Shown here: positions 39,254 to 49,070 of the stretch, piece by piece
Layout: every line of letters begins with the position of its first letter
How positions within the stretch are numbered: the stretch's first letter is position 1
From: Curvibacter sp. GWA2_64_110
GTDB lineage: Bacteria > Pseudomonadota > Gammaproteobacteria > Burkholderiales > Burkholderiaceae_C
Direction of reading: 5' to 3'
Length of the DNA stretch: 64,000 nucleotides
Assembly (NCBI GenBank): GCA_001797315.1
Contig: MGPC01000029.1
Span: 1 to 64,000, forward strand
Made by a program: the position numbers and the translations under genes
Notes under the pieces: model-generated
What the model was told of the DNA's origin: nothing
Seen by the model: only the letters and a program-made list of their open reading frames with translations
The model's database searches: none

Positions 39254-39558
39254 CTTGTGTCTCATCTCCAGATAAAAAAACAGGGGATCGTGCCGCCGGT
39301 CTGCTTCACCGCCAGGCCGTCATCCATTGATGGTGTGAGATTTTGCTTTCAGTGGTCTGACCCAAACTCCATTTTTTGAATTCAAATCCCACAATACGAA
39401 ATTTTTATCAATAAAAACAAGAAATTTCTTCAATCAGTCTTATAAAAGATACATGACCAGCATCCAGAGCGGCAGCCCCCCAGCACTTGCCAGCTCCCCA
39501 GAAAACAAAAAGGGCTCGAAGGCCAAGCCTTCGAGCCCTTTTTGAAAACGACCAGCAC
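39254..39558. other. Intergenic region between monomeric idh and sodB
   Basis: A 305-bp stretch. The middle (about 39360-39455) is much more AT-rich than its surroundings and contains a possible minus-strand promoter for idh: -35 TTGTTT (complement of 39415-39420), 18-bp spacer, -10 TATTGT (complement of 39391-39396). The sodB terminator occupies 39507-39543. No gene was found. Confidence 0.5.
39507..39543 (-). terminator. Intrinsic terminator of sodB
   Basis: Long perfect stem AAAAAGGGCTCGAAGGC / GCCTTCGAGCCCTTTTT with a three-base loop, 16 bp after the sodB stop; T-run present on both strands. Confidence 0.92.
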
Positions 39559-40140
39559 TCAGGCGAAGTTCTTCGCAGCGAAGTCCCAGTTCACCAGCTT
39601 GTCGAGGAAGGTCTCGACGAACTTCTGGCGCAGGTTGCGGTAGTCGATGTAGTAGGCGTGCTCCCACACGTCCACCGTCAGCAGGGCCTTGTCGGCGGTG
39701 GTCAGCGGGGTGCCGGCGGCACCGGTGTTGACGATGTCGAGCGAACCGTCGGCCTTCTTCACCAGCCAGGTCCAGCCGGAGCCGAAGTTGCCGACGGCCG
39801 ACTTGACGAAGGCCTCCTTGAAGGCCGCGTAGCTGCTCCACTTGGCATTGATGGCAGCAGCCAGTGCGCCGGTCGGCTCGCCGCCGCCGTTGGGCTTCAT
39901 GCAGTTCCAGAAGAAGGTGTGGTTCCAGATCTGGGCCGCGTTGTTGTAGATGCCGCCGCTGGATTTCTTGACGATGGACTCCAGGTCCATGTTCTCGAAC
40001 TCGGTGCCCTTTTGCAGGTTGTTCAGGTTCACCACATAGGCGTTGTGGTGCTTGCCGTGGTGGTACTCCAGGGTTTCCTTGGAGTAGTGCGGCGCCAGGG
40101 CGTCGATGGCAAAAGGCAGGGGGGGCAGGGTATGTTCCAT
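39559..40140 (-). CDS. sodB: Superoxide dismutase, iron type
   Basis: A 193-residue enzyme converting superoxide to hydrogen peroxide and oxygen. Metal ligands are in [22 protein letters not shown] and [11 protein letters not shown] (Asp and His). The segments FGSGWTWLV and NTGAAGTPL are typical of Fe-SOD rather than Mn-SOD, as is the short length. It stands alone with its own terminator and lies 44 bp downstream of xseA. Confidence 0.95.
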   Translation of the reverse strand: MEHTLPPLPFAIDALAPHYSKETLEYHHGKHHNAYVVNLNNLQKGTEFENMDLESIVKKSSGGIYNNAAQIWNHTFFWNCMKPNGGGEPTGALAAAINAKWSSYAAFKEAFVKSAVGNFGSGWTWLVKKADGSLDIVNTGAAGTPLTTADKALLTVDVWEHAYYIDYRNLRQKFVETFLDKLVNWDFAAKNFA

Positions 40141-40184
40141 GGGGTCCTCGTGGGTTTGTTGTTCGAAAGCGCCGATTGTAGGAA

Positions 40185-41510
40185 TTAATTTTTTCCCCGT
40201 GGCGACACGGTCAAATCAACCTTGCCGTCGGCAAGGGTGGCCTGCAGCGCCTGGCCGGCAAAGGTCTGGCCAACGCGCGTGATGGTGCGCCCCTCCTCGT
40301 CAGCCAGCCAGGCATAACCGCGCTGCAGCACCAGCGTCGGATCAAGCAGCCCCAGGCGCAGGCTGGCACGCTCCAGCCGCTGCTGCGTACCCGCCAGACC
40401 GCGCCGCAGTTGCTGCGGCAACGCGACTTCCAGTTGTTGCAGGTCGCGTCGGCGCTGCCGCGTGGCGTGCTCAGCGGCAAAACGCAGGCGCTGGGCCTGG
40501 CTGGCCAGTGCCAGGCGCTGGCGCGCCGCCAGCGCCGAGGGACGCCCAAGCCGGCTGGCAGCCAGGTCGAGCCGCTGGCTCTGGCGGTCGATCACATCGC
40601 TCACCGCATCCTGCAGCCGCTCCTGCAGAAGTTCCAGAGCACCGAGCCACAGGTCGCGCGGCTCGGCCACCAGTTCGGCCGCGGCGGTGGGCGTGGGCGC
40701 ACGCAGGTCGGCCACGAAGTCGGCGATGGTGAAGTCGGTCTCGTGGCCGACGCCGCAGACGATGGGGACCGGGCTTTGCGCCATCGTGCGCGCCAGGCGC
40801 TCGTCATTGAAGGCCCACAAGTCTTCCATCGAGCCGCCGCCACGCACCAGCAGGATCACATCCACCGCAGGTTCTGAAGCCAAATCGGGCTCCAGCCCTT
40901 TTCCTTGCTGCGCCAGACGATATAAATTTGATAGCGCCGCCACCAGTTCCGCCGGCGCATTGGCGCCCTGCACCGACGCCGGCGCCAGCACCACCGGGAT
41001 GTGCGGCACGCGCCGCTGCAACGCGGTCACCACGTCGTGCAGTGCGGCCGCACCGAGTGAGGTCACCAGGCCGATGGCACGCGGCATGGTCGGCAAGGCC
41101 CGCTTGCGTGCGGCGTCGAACAGCCCTTCGCCTTCCAGCTTGGCCTTGAGCTGGAGGAACTGCTCGAACAGCGCGCCCTGCCCCGCCCGTCCCATGGATT
41201 CGACGATCAGCTGCAAGTCACCCCGCGGCTCGTACACGCCCAGGCGGCCGCGCACCTCGACCAGCTCGCCGTCGCGCGGGGTGAAAGCGAGCAGGCTGGC
41301 GGCGCGGCGAAACATGGCGCAGCGGATCTGCCCGCTTTCGTCTTTCAGCGCGAAGTAGCAATGCCCGCTGGATGCGCGCGAGAAGCCCGAAATCTCGCCG
41401 CGCACCGCGACCGGATTGAAGCGGGCATCCAGCGCATCAGCAATGGCGCGGCATAGCGCGCCAACCTGCCAGATACGAGCCGAAGAAACGGGGAATTCAG
41501 AAGTAGGCAT
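40185..41510 (-). CDS. xseA: Exodeoxyribonuclease VII large subunit
   Basis: A 441-residue nuclease subunit degrading single-stranded DNA to oligonucleotides. The N-terminal OB fold ([20 protein letters not shown]) binds DNA; the catalytic domain has [20 protein letters not shown] and the signature [20 protein letters not shown] and [20 protein letters not shown]. Residues about 192-212, just before the RGGGS motif, are encoded by a copy of the dispersed repeat and form an insertion not usual in XseA. The small subunit gene xseB is not in the window. Confidence 0.95.
   Translation of the reverse strand: MPTSEFPVSSARIWQVGALCRAIADALDARFNPVAVRGEISGFSRASSGHCYFALKDESGQIRCAMFRRAASLLAFTPRDGELVEVRGRLGVYEPRGDLQLIVESMGRAGQGALFEQFLQLKAKLEGEGLFDAARKRALPTMPRAIGLVTSLGAAALHDVVTALQRRVPHIPVVLAPASVQGANAPAELVAALSNLYRLAQQGKGLEPDLASEPAVDVILLVRGGGSMEDLWAFNDERLARTMAQSPVPIVCGVGHETDFTIADFVADLRAPTPTAAAELVAEPRDLWLGALELLQERLQDAVSDVIDRQSQRLDLAASRLGRPSALAARQRLALASQAQRLRFAAEHATRQRRRDLQQLEVALPQQLRRGLAGTQQRLERASLRLGLLDPTLVLQRGYAWLADEEGRTITRVGQTFAGQALQATLADGKVDLTVSPRGKN
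40876..40935. repeat. Dispersed ~58-bp palindromic repeat, copy D (in frame in xseA)
   Basis: Read on the minus strand it begins GCTATCAAATTTATATCGTC and ends GGAGCCCGATTTGGCTTC. It encodes about 20 residues of XseA ([20 protein letters not shown]) in the reference orientation, but in a different frame from copy B. Confidence 0.75.
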
Positions 41511-41856
41511 CAGTCACAACGCGGCTTGGCAGACATGTTGCAGCGCATTACTCCACAAGCTGGTCGCTCGCGCCGCTGATGCGGCCGAAACAGCGGCAAC
41601 GCACGGAGTTTCGTCACAACTCGTTGATTTCTTTGAATTTTTCACTGCCTTATTTGTCATCGTTTTGTTGCCAGGGCGCATGGATGCGGCCTGCGGGCAT
41701 ATATCAGGGTACTTCTTCACAAAGTTATCCACATTTTTTGTGGGATGACACAACTCGAAACATCCGGGACCGGCGAACCCGCTCCGACGAGGCCGAAAGT
41801 GGGCAAGCACGTGGGCCATAATCGCTCAGCTTCAATCTGCGCGGAGGGCTCTCTCT
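41511..41856. other. Intergenic region between xseA and exbB
   Basis: 346 bp with no convincing gene. It contains one perfect DnaA box, TTATCCACA (41725-41733), adjacent to a small hairpin CCACA/TGTGG (41729-41743). Presumably it holds the divergent promoters of xseA and exbB, which I could not place with confidence. Short reading frames here are composition-driven and have no recognisable domains. Confidence 0.6.
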
Positions 41857-42489
41857 TTGTTTTCGATCATACAAGCCGCAGGCTGGCCGATCTGGCCACT
41901 GGTTGCCTGCTCCATTCTGGCGCTGGCCCTCGTCATCGAGCGCTTTCTCAGCCTCAAGACCGAAAAAATCGCCCCGCCCAAACTGCTCGACGAGACCCTG
42001 CTGATCTCGCGCCAGACCGTTCCGGCGCTCGACATCGTGGCCCAGTTGGAAAAGAACTCGGCGCTGGGTGAAGTGCTGGCCAGCGGCTTTCGCGCCCTGC
42101 ACGCCAACCCGCGTTGCAGCGAGGAAGACCTGCGCGCCAGCATGGAGGCCAGCGGCCGCGTGGTGGCGCACCGGCTGGAACGCTACCTGAGCGCGCTGGC
42201 CACCATCGCCTCGGCCGCGCCGCTGCTGGGCCTGCTGGGCACCGTCATCGGCATGATCGAGATCTTCGGCTCGCAGACCCCGAGCGGTGGTGCCCCCGGT
42301 GGCAACCCGGCTCAGCTGGCGCACGGCATCTCGGTGGCGCTGTACAACACCGCCTTCGGCCTGATCGTCGCCATCCCCTCACTGATCTTCTGGCGCTACT
42401 TCCGCGCCCGTGTCGACGCCTACCTGCTGACGCTGGAGCTCGCGGCCGACCGACTGGCGCGCCATCTGGTCAACCATCTGCGCAAGTGA
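41857..42489 (+). CDS. exbB: ExbB/TolQ-type proton channel protein
   Basis: A 210-residue MotA/TolQ/ExbB family inner-membrane protein. One helix lies near the N-terminus (WPLVACSILALALVIERFLS) and two more near the C-terminus (ASAAPLLGLLGTVIGMIEIF and FGLIVAIPSLIFWRYF). With ExbD it uses the proton gradient to energise TonB. The start is TTG at 41857, with a GGAGGG ribosome site eight bases upstream; no ATG fits. The following gene is exbD, so ExbB is preferred over TolQ. Confidence 0.9.
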   Translation: MFSIIQAAGWPIWPLVACSILALALVIERFLSLKTEKIAPPKLLDETLLISRQTVPALDIVAQLEKNSALGEVLASGFRALHANPRCSEEDLRASMEASGRVVAHRLERYLSALATIASAAPLLGLLGTVIGMIEIFGSQTPSGGAPGGNPAQLAHGISVALYNTAFGLIVAIPSLIFWRYFRARVDAYLLTLELAADRLARHLVNHLRK

Positions 42490-42505
42490 GCCGGAGACCG
42501 ACGCG

Positions 42506-42934
42506 ATGAACTTCCGTCCACGCACCAAGGATGAGCCGGAGATCAACCTGATCCCCTTCATTGACGTCCTGCTGGTGATCCTGATCTTCCTCATGCTGAC
42601 CACCACCTACAGCAAGTTCACCGAGATGCAACTGCGCCTGCCAGTGGCCGACACCGAGGCCCAGCGCGACTACCCGAAGGAAGTGGTGGTCGCCGTCAGC
42701 AGCGACGGCGCCTACATGGTCAACAAGACGCCGGTGGCCGGACGCAGCATCGAAGCACTGGTGGCCGCACTGGGTGATGGCGCGAAAGCCGGCAAGGAAA
42801 CGGTGGTCATCATCAGTGCCGATGCCGCTGCGCGCCACCAGTCGGTGGTCACCGTGATGGAAGCCGCACGCCGCGCCGGCCTGTCGCAGATCACCTTCGC
42901 CACCCAATCCTCGGCCCGGGCCGGGGCACAGTAG
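42506..42934 (+). CDS. exbD: ExbD/TolR-type biopolymer transport protein
   Basis: A 142-residue single-pass membrane protein with a periplasmic domain. The N-terminal [20 protein letters not shown] contains the proton-path Asp in the transmembrane helix. It works with ExbB in the TonB energising complex. It lies 16 bp after exbB and 4 bp before lpxK, in a run of genes for envelope functions. Confidence 0.93.
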   Translation: MNFRPRTKDEPEINLIPFIDVLLVILIFLMLTTTYSKFTEMQLRLPVADTEAQRDYPKEVVVAVSSDGAYMVNKTPVAGRSIEALVAALGDGAKAGKETVVIISADAAARHQSVVTVMEAARRAGLSQITFATQSSARAGAQ

Positions 42935-42938
42935 GGCC

Positions 42939-43979
42939 GTGTCCGTGACAGCCCAGCCGGCCTGGCAGCGCACCCTGCTGCAAAGCTGGCAGCAGCGCGG
43001 ACCGCTGGCCAGGGTGCTGTGGCCGTTTTCACTGATTCTGGGTGTGCTGGTGCGCTTGCGCCAGGGGCTCTACCTCAGCGGCTTGTTCCGCCGCGAGCCA
43101 CTGCCGGTGCCCGTCATCGTGGTCGGCAACGTGGTGGCCGGCGGCGCCGGCAAGACGCCGGTGGTGATGGCCCTGGTGCAGCATCTGCAGGCCCGCGGCC
43201 TGCATCCCGGCGTGATCTCGCGCGGCTACGGCCGGCGTACCCGGGACTGCCGCGAAGTGCAGACCGGCAGTGATCCCCGCGACGTCGGTGATGAGCCGGC
43301 CCTGATCCGGCGTCGCACCGGCGCGCCCGTGGCCGTGGCGACCCGACGTATCGACGCTGCCCGCGCCCTGCTGCAACGCCACCCGGAAGTGGATGTGCTG
43401 GTCAGCGACGACGGCCTGCAGCATTACGCCCTGGCACGCGACATCGATATCTGCGTCTTCGACGACCGCGGCATCGGCAACGGCTTTCTGCTGCCGGCAG
43501 GTCCCTTGCGCGAGCCCTGGCCACGTCCGGTCGACTTGGTATTGCACAGCGGCGCCCGACCAGCCTTCACCGGTTACACCTCACAGCGCGCACTGGCCAC
43601 CCACGCCCTGCGCAGCGACGGCAGCCGCGTCGAGCTTGCCGCACTGGCGCAAAGCCAGCAGCCTTTGCTGGCGCTGGCAGCGATCGCCCAGCCGCAGGCT
43701 TTTTTTGCCATGTTGCAGGCTCAAGGGCTGTCGCTGGCACAGACCCTGGTCCTGCCGGATCACTATGATTTCGATAGCTGGTCGCGCCCATCCGACAAGG
43801 CCTATACCCTGATTTGCACCGAAAAAGATGCCCTCAAGCTGTGGCGCCAGCATCCCGACGCACTGGCGGTGCCGCTGGACTTCACGCCCGAGCCGGGCTT
43901 TTTCGCCGCCCTCGACCGCCTGCTCGATGATGCGGTGCACGCGCAGCTATCATCGCTCCATGGACACACGACTTCTTGA
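42939..43979 (+). CDS. lpxK: Tetraacyldisaccharide 4'-kinase
   Basis: A 346-residue inner-membrane kinase that phosphorylates the lipid A disaccharide precursor at the 4' position. The P-loop is [20 protein letters not shown] after an N-terminal hydrophobic helix, and the conserved [18 protein letters not shown] and [10 protein letters not shown] follow. The start is GTG. Residues about 275-294 may be encoded by a diverged copy of the dispersed repeat. The 3' end overlaps the Trm112-like gene by 20 bases. Confidence 0.95.
   Translation: MSVTAQPAWQRTLLQSWQQRGPLARVLWPFSLILGVLVRLRQGLYLSGLFRREPLPVPVIVVGNVVAGGAGKTPVVMALVQHLQARGLHPGVISRGYGRRTRDCREVQTGSDPRDVGDEPALIRRRTGAPVAVATRRIDAARALLQRHPEVDVLVSDDGLQHYALARDIDICVFDDRGIGNGFLLPAGPLREPWPRPVDLVLHSGARPAFTGYTSQRALATHALRSDGSRVELAALAQSQQPLLALAAIAQPQAFFAMLQAQGLSLAQTLVLPDHYDFDSWSRPSDKAYTLICTEKDALKLWRQHPDALAVPLDFTPEPGFFAALDRLLDDAVHAQLSSLHGHTTS
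43761..43818. repeat. Possible diverged copy of the dispersed repeat, copy G (lpxK)
   Basis: Begins CACTATGATTTCGATAGCTG and keeps GCGC and ACAAGG at the expected spacing to the intergenic copy. It encodes LpxK residues [20 protein letters not shown]. The match is weaker than for other copies and could be chance. Confidence 0.35.
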
Positions 43980-44142
43980 ACTGCTGGTCTGCCCCGTCAC
44001 CAAGGGCCCGCTGGAATACGACCGCGAAAAGCAGGAACTGGTCTCGCGCAGCGCGCGTCTGGCCTACCCGATCCGCGACGGCATCCCGGTGTTGCTGGAA
44101 AACGAAGCGCGCACCCTGAGCGACGAAGAACTCGGACTCTGA
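43960..44142 (+). CDS. Trm112 family protein (YcaR-like)
   Basis: A 60-residue protein of the UPF0434/Trm112 family: [20 protein letters not shown] and [17 protein letters not shown]. The zinc-ribbon cysteines of eukaryotic Trm112 are reduced to one. Genes of this type regularly lie between lpxK and kdsB in proteobacteria; function is not firmly known. It overlaps lpxK by 20 bases. Confidence 0.92.
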   Translation: MDTRLLELLVCPVTKGPLEYDREKQELVSRSARLAYPIRDGIPVLLENEARTLSDEELGL

Positions 44143-44146
44143 ACCC

Positions 44147-44908
44147 ATGCGCTTCACGGTCCTGATTCCGGCCCGGCTGGCCTCGACCCGCCTGCCCAAC
44201 AAACCGTTGGCCGACATCGCCGGCCTGCCCATGGTGGTCCGCGTGGCACAGCGCGTGGCATCAGGCTTACCCGCCGGCACGCGCGTGGTGGTGGCCGGCG
44301 ACAGCCCCGAGATTTTGCAGGCCTGCCGACAGCACGGCGTCGAGGCCGTGTTGACACGTCAGGACCACCCCAGCGGCAGCGACCGTCTGGCCGAGGCCTG
44401 CGACCTGCTGGCGCTCTCCGACGACGGCCTGGTGGTCAATGTGCAGGGCGACGAGCCGCTGATCGACCCGGCCCTGGTGTCGGCTGTGGCGGAGTTGCTG
44501 GTGCAGCGGCCCGAGGCCAGCATGAGCACGGCCGCCCACCCGATCCATGAGGTGGCCGACTTCGCCAACCCGAACGTGGTCAAGGTGGTGCTCGATGCGC
44601 GCGACCTGGCGCTGTACTTCAGCCGGGCTCCCATCGCCTGGTGGCGGGATGGTTTCACCGACGGCATCCAGTCCCTGCCCTCACCGGCACCGCTGCGCCA
44701 CATCGGTCTCTACGGCTACCGCGTCGGCTTTCTGCGCCAATTTCCCAAGCTGTCGCAGGCGCCGATCGAGGTCACCGAGGCACTGGAACAGCTGCGTGCC
44801 CTGTGGCATGGCCACCGCATCGCCGTGCATGTGACGCCCCACGCTCCCGGCGCTGGCGTGGATACCCCCGAAGACCTGGAGCGCGTGCGCCGCCACTTCA
44901 GCCGCTGA
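44147..44908 (+). CDS. kdsB: 3-deoxy-manno-octulosonate cytidylyltransferase
   Basis: A 253-residue cytoplasmic enzyme that activates Kdo as CMP-Kdo for LPS core synthesis. It starts [20 protein letters not shown], the nucleotidyltransferase signature, followed by [12 protein letters not shown] and [13 protein letters not shown]. Length is normal. It lies 4 bp after the Trm112-like gene and, with lpxK, belongs to the lipopolysaccharide synthesis group. Confidence 0.96.
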   Translation: MRFTVLIPARLASTRLPNKPLADIAGLPMVVRVAQRVASGLPAGTRVVVAGDSPEILQACRQHGVEAVLTRQDHPSGSDRLAEACDLLALSDDGLVVNVQGDEPLIDPALVSAVAELLVQRPEASMSTAAHPIHEVADFANPNVVKVVLDARDLALYFSRAPIAWWRDGFTDGIQSLPSPAPLRHIGLYGYRVGFLRQFPKLSQAPIEVTEALEQLRALWHGHRIAVHVTPHAPGAGVDTPEDLERVRRHFSR

Positions 44909-44926
44909 CGTAGCGCCGGTTGTTAG

Positions 44927-45712
<786 letters not shown>

Positions 45713-45729
45713 GCCCGCGCCGCCAAGTC

Positions 45730-45755
45730 AAAAGGCCGCTGATGCGGCCTTTTTT
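45730..45755 (+). terminator. Intrinsic terminator of adk
   Basis: Stem AAAAGGCCGC/GCGGCCTTTT with loop TGAT, followed by TT, 17 bp after the adk stop. Confidence 0.9.
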
Positions 45756-45773
45756 CATGCTGGGCAGCGCCCT

Positions 45774-46844
45774 TCAGAACAGTTCGACCCCGCCGACCTT
45801 GCTGTCGATCTGCAGCACCCCGCGCGCAATCAACTGTTCATAGCTGTGCACCTGGTTGCGACCGTGCTCCTTGGCGTAGTACACCGCCTGGTCGGCCCGC
45901 TCGCGGGCCGCGCTGGGCGAGTCGCCCGCGCGCAAAGCCGTCACCCCGACGCTGACCGTGATGTGACCGACCTGGGGAAACGTGTAGTCCGCCATCCGGC
46001 CGCGAAAGCGTTCCATCGCGCTCAAGGCACCCGCCTCGTCCGGACAGCGCAGCAGGACAACGAACTCCTCGCCGCCGAAGCGGAACACGCGATCCAGCGA
46101 ACGCAGCGTGCCCTTGAGCAGGCGCGCCAGCAGCAACAGCACCTCGTCACCGATCGAATGGCCGTGCACGTCATTGACCTGCTTGAAGTGGTCCACATCC
46201 AGCATCGCCAGCCAGTAGGTCGGCGCTGCTGCATGGCGACGCTCCACCTGCTCGGCCGACAACGGCGTTGACGGTTCGGCCGAGCCATCGCGCAGCATCT
46301 TGAAGAAGGCGTCATCGAACGATTTGCGGTTGAGCAGCCCCGTCAACGCATCGCACTCGCTGTAATCCAGCATCCCCTGCATGTTGCGATACACGCTCAG
46401 CAGCCGCCCCAGCATGTTCAGCTCGGCCGGCCCCAGGCGCTGCGCAGAACGGATCTCGATCACACCCAGCCCGTGTTCGCGCGCATCCTCGAACAATGGA
46501 ACCAGGGTCAGGCAGTCCGTGCTGCCGGCCACCGGCGAAATCTCCACCGGCTGCAGGCTCTCCAGGCAATGCCGGCGATGCGGATCGTCCTCAAGTCGCT
46601 GCAGCTGCGGCACCTGGACCCACAAGGGGTCGGACAGGGTTTGCAACTCGCCACCGCGCTCGCGCCGGATCCATGGCAGCCAGTAGCGCTGACCAGCTTC
46701 GCTGACCACCCCCACCAGCGTCACTTCCAGCGGCGCCAGCAGGTCCATCATGGCTTCGGTCAGCGCACTGTCGAGCCGATCGCGATCGCGATACTGAGTG
46801 AGCCGGATGACATGCTCGACCAGACTGGAAATACCGACGCTCAT
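45774..46844 (-). CDS. Diguanylate cyclase (GGDEF domain with GAF-like sensor region)
   Basis: A 356-residue signalling protein making c-di-GMP. The C-terminal GGDEF domain (about 175-340) has the active-site motif RFGGEEFVVLLRC and the GTP-binding segment LDVDHFKQVNDVHGHSIGDE. An RxxD inhibitory site is not obvious upstream of GGEEF. The N-terminal half (about 1-150) looks like a GAF-type sensory fold but with no ligand evident. The start at 46844 (MSVGISSLVEHV) is chosen; an ATG at 46889 would add 15 residues. No HAMP or membrane segment is seen, so it should be cytoplasmic. Confidence 0.88.
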   Translation of the reverse strand: MSVGISSLVEHVIRLTQYRDRDRLDSALTEAMMDLLAPLEVTLVGVVSEAGQRYWLPWIRRERGGELQTLSDPLWVQVPQLQRLEDDPHRRHCLESLQPVEISPVAGSTDCLTLVPLFEDAREHGLGVIEIRSAQRLGPAELNMLGRLLSVYRNMQGMLDYSECDALTGLLNRKSFDDAFFKMLRDGSAEPSTPLSAEQVERRHAAAPTYWLAMLDVDHFKQVNDVHGHSIGDEVLLLLARLLKGTLRSLDRVFRFGGEEFVVLLRCPDEAGALSAMERFRGRMADYTFPQVGHITVSVGVTALRAGDSPSAARERADQAVYYAKEHGRNQVHSYEQLIARGVLQIDSKVGGVELF

Positions 46845-46913
46845 GTCGTTGTACGTAGGGTGTGCGTTCAGAAAAAGGACCGGGGCCATGCTCCCGCCGG
46901 TATCCAGACCGCA

Positions 46914-47870
46914 TCATAAGAGTTCGAGCGTCAGGGCGAGCCGCGCCTTGACCGGGGACAAACCCTGGGAGTCCGGCCAAGCATCTCCCGGCTGCGGCCA
47001 GACACGGCCCTGGGCGCAACGGGTGGCGCGCACCACCCGCACCCCCTGTGCCGCGGCCCGCTGCAGGGCCGCTTCCAGCACCCGGTGCAAGGTGCCGTTG
47101 CCGGTCGCGGCCACCACCAGTCCCCGCACCGGCGGCGCCCCGAAGCGCGCCGCCACCTCCGGCGACACCAGCGCATCCACCGTGGCCTCTGACACCGCCG
47201 CATGGCTCAGCACGATCTCCACCCGCGGCCAGGCCGCCAGGCTCACTATCTTTTCAATAGCATCTGCCGCATATTTCACGGTACTTTGAGGCCAATTTCT
47301 TGTCAAAACCACGCCACCCTGCACCACCTGCCCCAGGTCGCCGGCCTCACCCGAGCTGAAGGCATCGAGCTGCCAGGTATGGACTTTCTGCACATCGAAG
47401 GCGCTGTGGATATGGCCGGCGCACACGACCACCACGCCGTGCGCGCCCGGCTCGGCCGCGACAGTCAATGCATCCAGCAGGTTCTGCGGTCCGTCGGCGT
47501 CGATGGCATCCGCCGGGCGCATGGCACAGGTCAGCACCACCGGCTTGGCCGGCGCCAGCACGGCTTGCAGCAGGTAGGCGGTCTCCTCCAGGGTATCGGT
47601 GCCGTGCGTGATCACCAGGCCCTGCACCTCGGGCTGCGCCAGCCAGTGGCGGCAGCGCCGCAGCAGCGCCTGCCAGACCGCCAGATCCATGTCCTTGCTG
47701 TCGACCTGCGCCACCTGCTCGCTCACCAGTTCGACTGCCGCCGGCAGCGGCAGTCCCGCCAGCAGCGCCGCCACCGCCTTTTGCGCCGCGACATAACCGC
47801 CAGCGGGGCCGGACAGGGTGCCGGCAATGGTGCCGCCGGTGCCCAGAACCACAATTTTTTTGCCTTGCAC
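46914..47870 (-). CDS. Asparaginase (L-asparaginase family)
   Basis: A 318-residue amidohydrolase. The N-terminal catalytic Thr motif is VLGTGGTIAGTLSG and the second is VITHGTDTLEETAYLL, with the Thr-Asp pair and Lys of the family. It deamidates asparagine (and possibly glutamine). No signal peptide is seen, so it is probably cytoplasmic. The start is taken as the GTG at 47870, with GAGGA seven bases upstream. Residues about 190-209 are encoded by a copy of the dispersed repeat. It diverges from lexA, and the upstream SOS box lies about 18 bp from its start. Confidence 0.9.
   Translation of the reverse strand: MQGKKIVVLGTGGTIAGTLSGPAGGYVAAQKAVAALLAGLPLPAAVELVSEQVAQVDSKDMDLAVWQALLRRCRHWLAQPEVQGLVITHGTDTLEETAYLLQAVLAPAKPVVLTCAMRPADAIDADGPQNLLDALTVAAEPGAHGVVVVCAGHIHSAFDVQKVHTWQLDAFSSGEAGDLGQVVQGGVVLTRNWPQSTVKYAADAIEKIVSLAAWPRVEIVLSHAAVSEATVDALVSPEVAARFGAPPVRGLVVAATGNGTLHRVLEAALQRAAAQGVRVVRATRCAQGRVWPQPGDAWPDSQGLSPVKARLALTLELL
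47245..47303. repeat. Dispersed ~58-bp palindromic repeat, copy E (in frame in the asparaginase gene)
   Basis: Begins ACTATCTTTTCAATAGCATC and ends TGAGGCCAATTTCTTG. It encodes about 20 residues (NWPQSTVKYAADAIEKIVS) on the minus strand, antisense to the reference orientation. Confidence 0.75.
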
Positions 47871-47887
47871 TTGCAAATCCTCAAAAA

Positions 47888-47903
47888 CTGGTTAAAAATA
47901 CAG
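47888..47903. promoter_or_regulatory. LexA (SOS) box 1
   Basis: CTGG-TTAAAAAT-ACAG, matching the CTGT-N8-ACAG consensus except for one base in the left half. It lies between the asparaginase start and lexA. Confidence 0.75.
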
Positions 47904-47906
47904 TTA

Positions 47907-47922
47907 CTGGATATCAAGACAG
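47907..47922. promoter_or_regulatory. LexA (SOS) box 2
   Basis: CTGG-ATATCAAG-ACAG, same spacing and same left-half variation as box 1. The two boxes are 19 bp apart centre to centre, 34 bp before the lexA start, as expected for LexA autorepression. Confidence 0.75.
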
Positions 47923-47955
47923 TGGTTTTGCACCAGCCGCCTACGAGGAGTCGTC

Positions 47956-48642
47956 ATGATGGACCTGCCCCAGTTCCCGGTGAAACTCACCGCCCGCCAG
48001 CAACAGATTCTGGACCTGATCCAGAGCGCCATCGCACGCACCGGCGCGCCGCCCACGCGCGCCGAGATCGCCGCCGAACTCGGCTTCAAGTCGGCCAATG
48101 CCGCCGAGGAACACCTGCAGGCCCTGGCCCGCAAGGGCGTCATCGAGCTGGTCAGCGGCACCTCGCGCGGCATCCGCCTGCAGGGCGACACCCTGCGTTC
48201 CATCAATGAGTCGCGCATCAAGCAATTCTCCCTGCCCCTGCCGAGCCTGGCCCAGCTGGCCCTGCCCCTGATCGGGCGCGTGGCCGCCGGTTCGCCGATT
48301 CTCGCGCAGGAACATGTCGACCAGACCTACTACGTGGAGAACTCGCTGTTCCAGCGCAAGCCCGACTACCTGCTCAAGGTGCGCGGCATGTCCATGCGCG
48401 ACGCCGGCATCATGGACGGCGACCTACTGGCCGTGCAAGCCACCAAGGACGCCAAGAACGGCCAGATCGTCGTGGCCCGCCTGGGCGAGGAAGTCACGGT
48501 CAAGCGTTTCCGCCGCAACAAGCACCTGATCGAGTTGCACCCCGAGAATCCCGACTACCAGACCATCGTGGTCGAGCCCGGCGAGCCGTTTGAAATCGAA
48601 GGCCTGGCCGTCGGCCTGATTCGCAACACCATGCTGATGTAA
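47956..48642 (+). CDS. lexA: LexA repressor
   Basis: A 228-residue SOS repressor with self-cleaving protease domain. The winged HTH has [20 protein letters not shown]; the cleavage site Ala-Gly is in [14 protein letters not shown]; the catalytic Ser is in [13 protein letters not shown] and the Lys in [11 protein letters not shown]. The sequence is slightly longer than E. coli LexA because of a linker insertion. GAGGAG lies five bases before the ATG. Two SOS boxes precede it. A small unknown gene follows 20 bp downstream and may share its transcript. Confidence 0.97.
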   Translation: MMDLPQFPVKLTARQQQILDLIQSAIARTGAPPTRAEIAAELGFKSANAAEEHLQALARKGVIELVSGTSRGIRLQGDTLRSINESRIKQFSLPLPSLAQLALPLIGRVAAGSPILAQEHVDQTYYVENSLFQRKPDYLLKVRGMSMRDAGIMDGDLLAVQATKDAKNGQIVVARLGEEVTVKRFRRNKHLIELHPENPDYQTIVVEPGEPFEIEGLAVGLIRNTMLM

Positions 48643-48662
48643 ACGGCGCCGAAAGCATTTCC

Positions 48663-49001
48663 ATGAACATCGCCTTTTTTGCCGAACCGCGCACCTGGGC
48701 ACCACTCCAAGGCCTGCTGCGCTGGCTGGCGCCTGCGGTCGCGCCCCTGGGCCAAAACGCATCCCAGCCACGCATCGCCCCGCCCGCCCGCGTCGACACC
48801 CTGCCGGCCTGCCAGCGTCGCCTGAACCGCAGCGAGACGGTGCCGTCCCGGCTGGTCCAGCGCCGTCCCTTGCGCATCGTGCGCATCATGGAAGCCGGCC
48901 AGGCCCCAGCCCAGGTCGGGCGCATGGTGATCTCCGGCCGTCTGGCTGACGTCTGCGCCGAGCTCGACCGGCTGGCCGCCTGCGAAGCCGCCACCCACTG
49001 A
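48663..49001 (+). CDS. Conserved hypothetical protein downstream of lexA
   Basis: A 112-residue basic protein with no family I can name. The N-terminal MNIAFFAEPRTWAPLQGLLR is followed by a Pro/Arg-rich middle and a C-terminal block, RIVRIMEAGQAPAQVGRMVI then SGRLADVCAELDRLAACEAA, that looks conserved and folded. No signal peptide or membrane segment. It is 20 bp after lexA on the same strand, so it could be induced by DNA damage. Function unknown; the coding call rests on position, codon use and the structured C-terminus. Confidence 0.65.
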   Translation: MNIAFFAEPRTWAPLQGLLRWLAPAVAPLGQNASQPRIAPPARVDTLPACQRRLNRSETVPSRLVQRRPLRIVRIMEAGQAPAQVGRMVISGRLADVCAELDRLAACEAATH

Positions 49002-49070
49002 AGCCCGTCCAGCGTGCCGGCCACGCTGCGTGCCGGATCTGGCTCGGCCTGTCCAAGGCACAATAGCAGC

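Noticed and set aside
41514-41821. Two overlapping short frames on opposite strands in the xseA-exbB gap
   Set aside because: No ribosome sites, no domain, and they lie opposite each other; treated as intergenic.
45843-45870. CATAGCTGTGCACC near the diguanylate cyclase 3' end as another repeat copy
   Set aside because: Beyond the six-base core the alignment to the repeat family fails, and the protein sequence there is usual for GGDEF C-termini.
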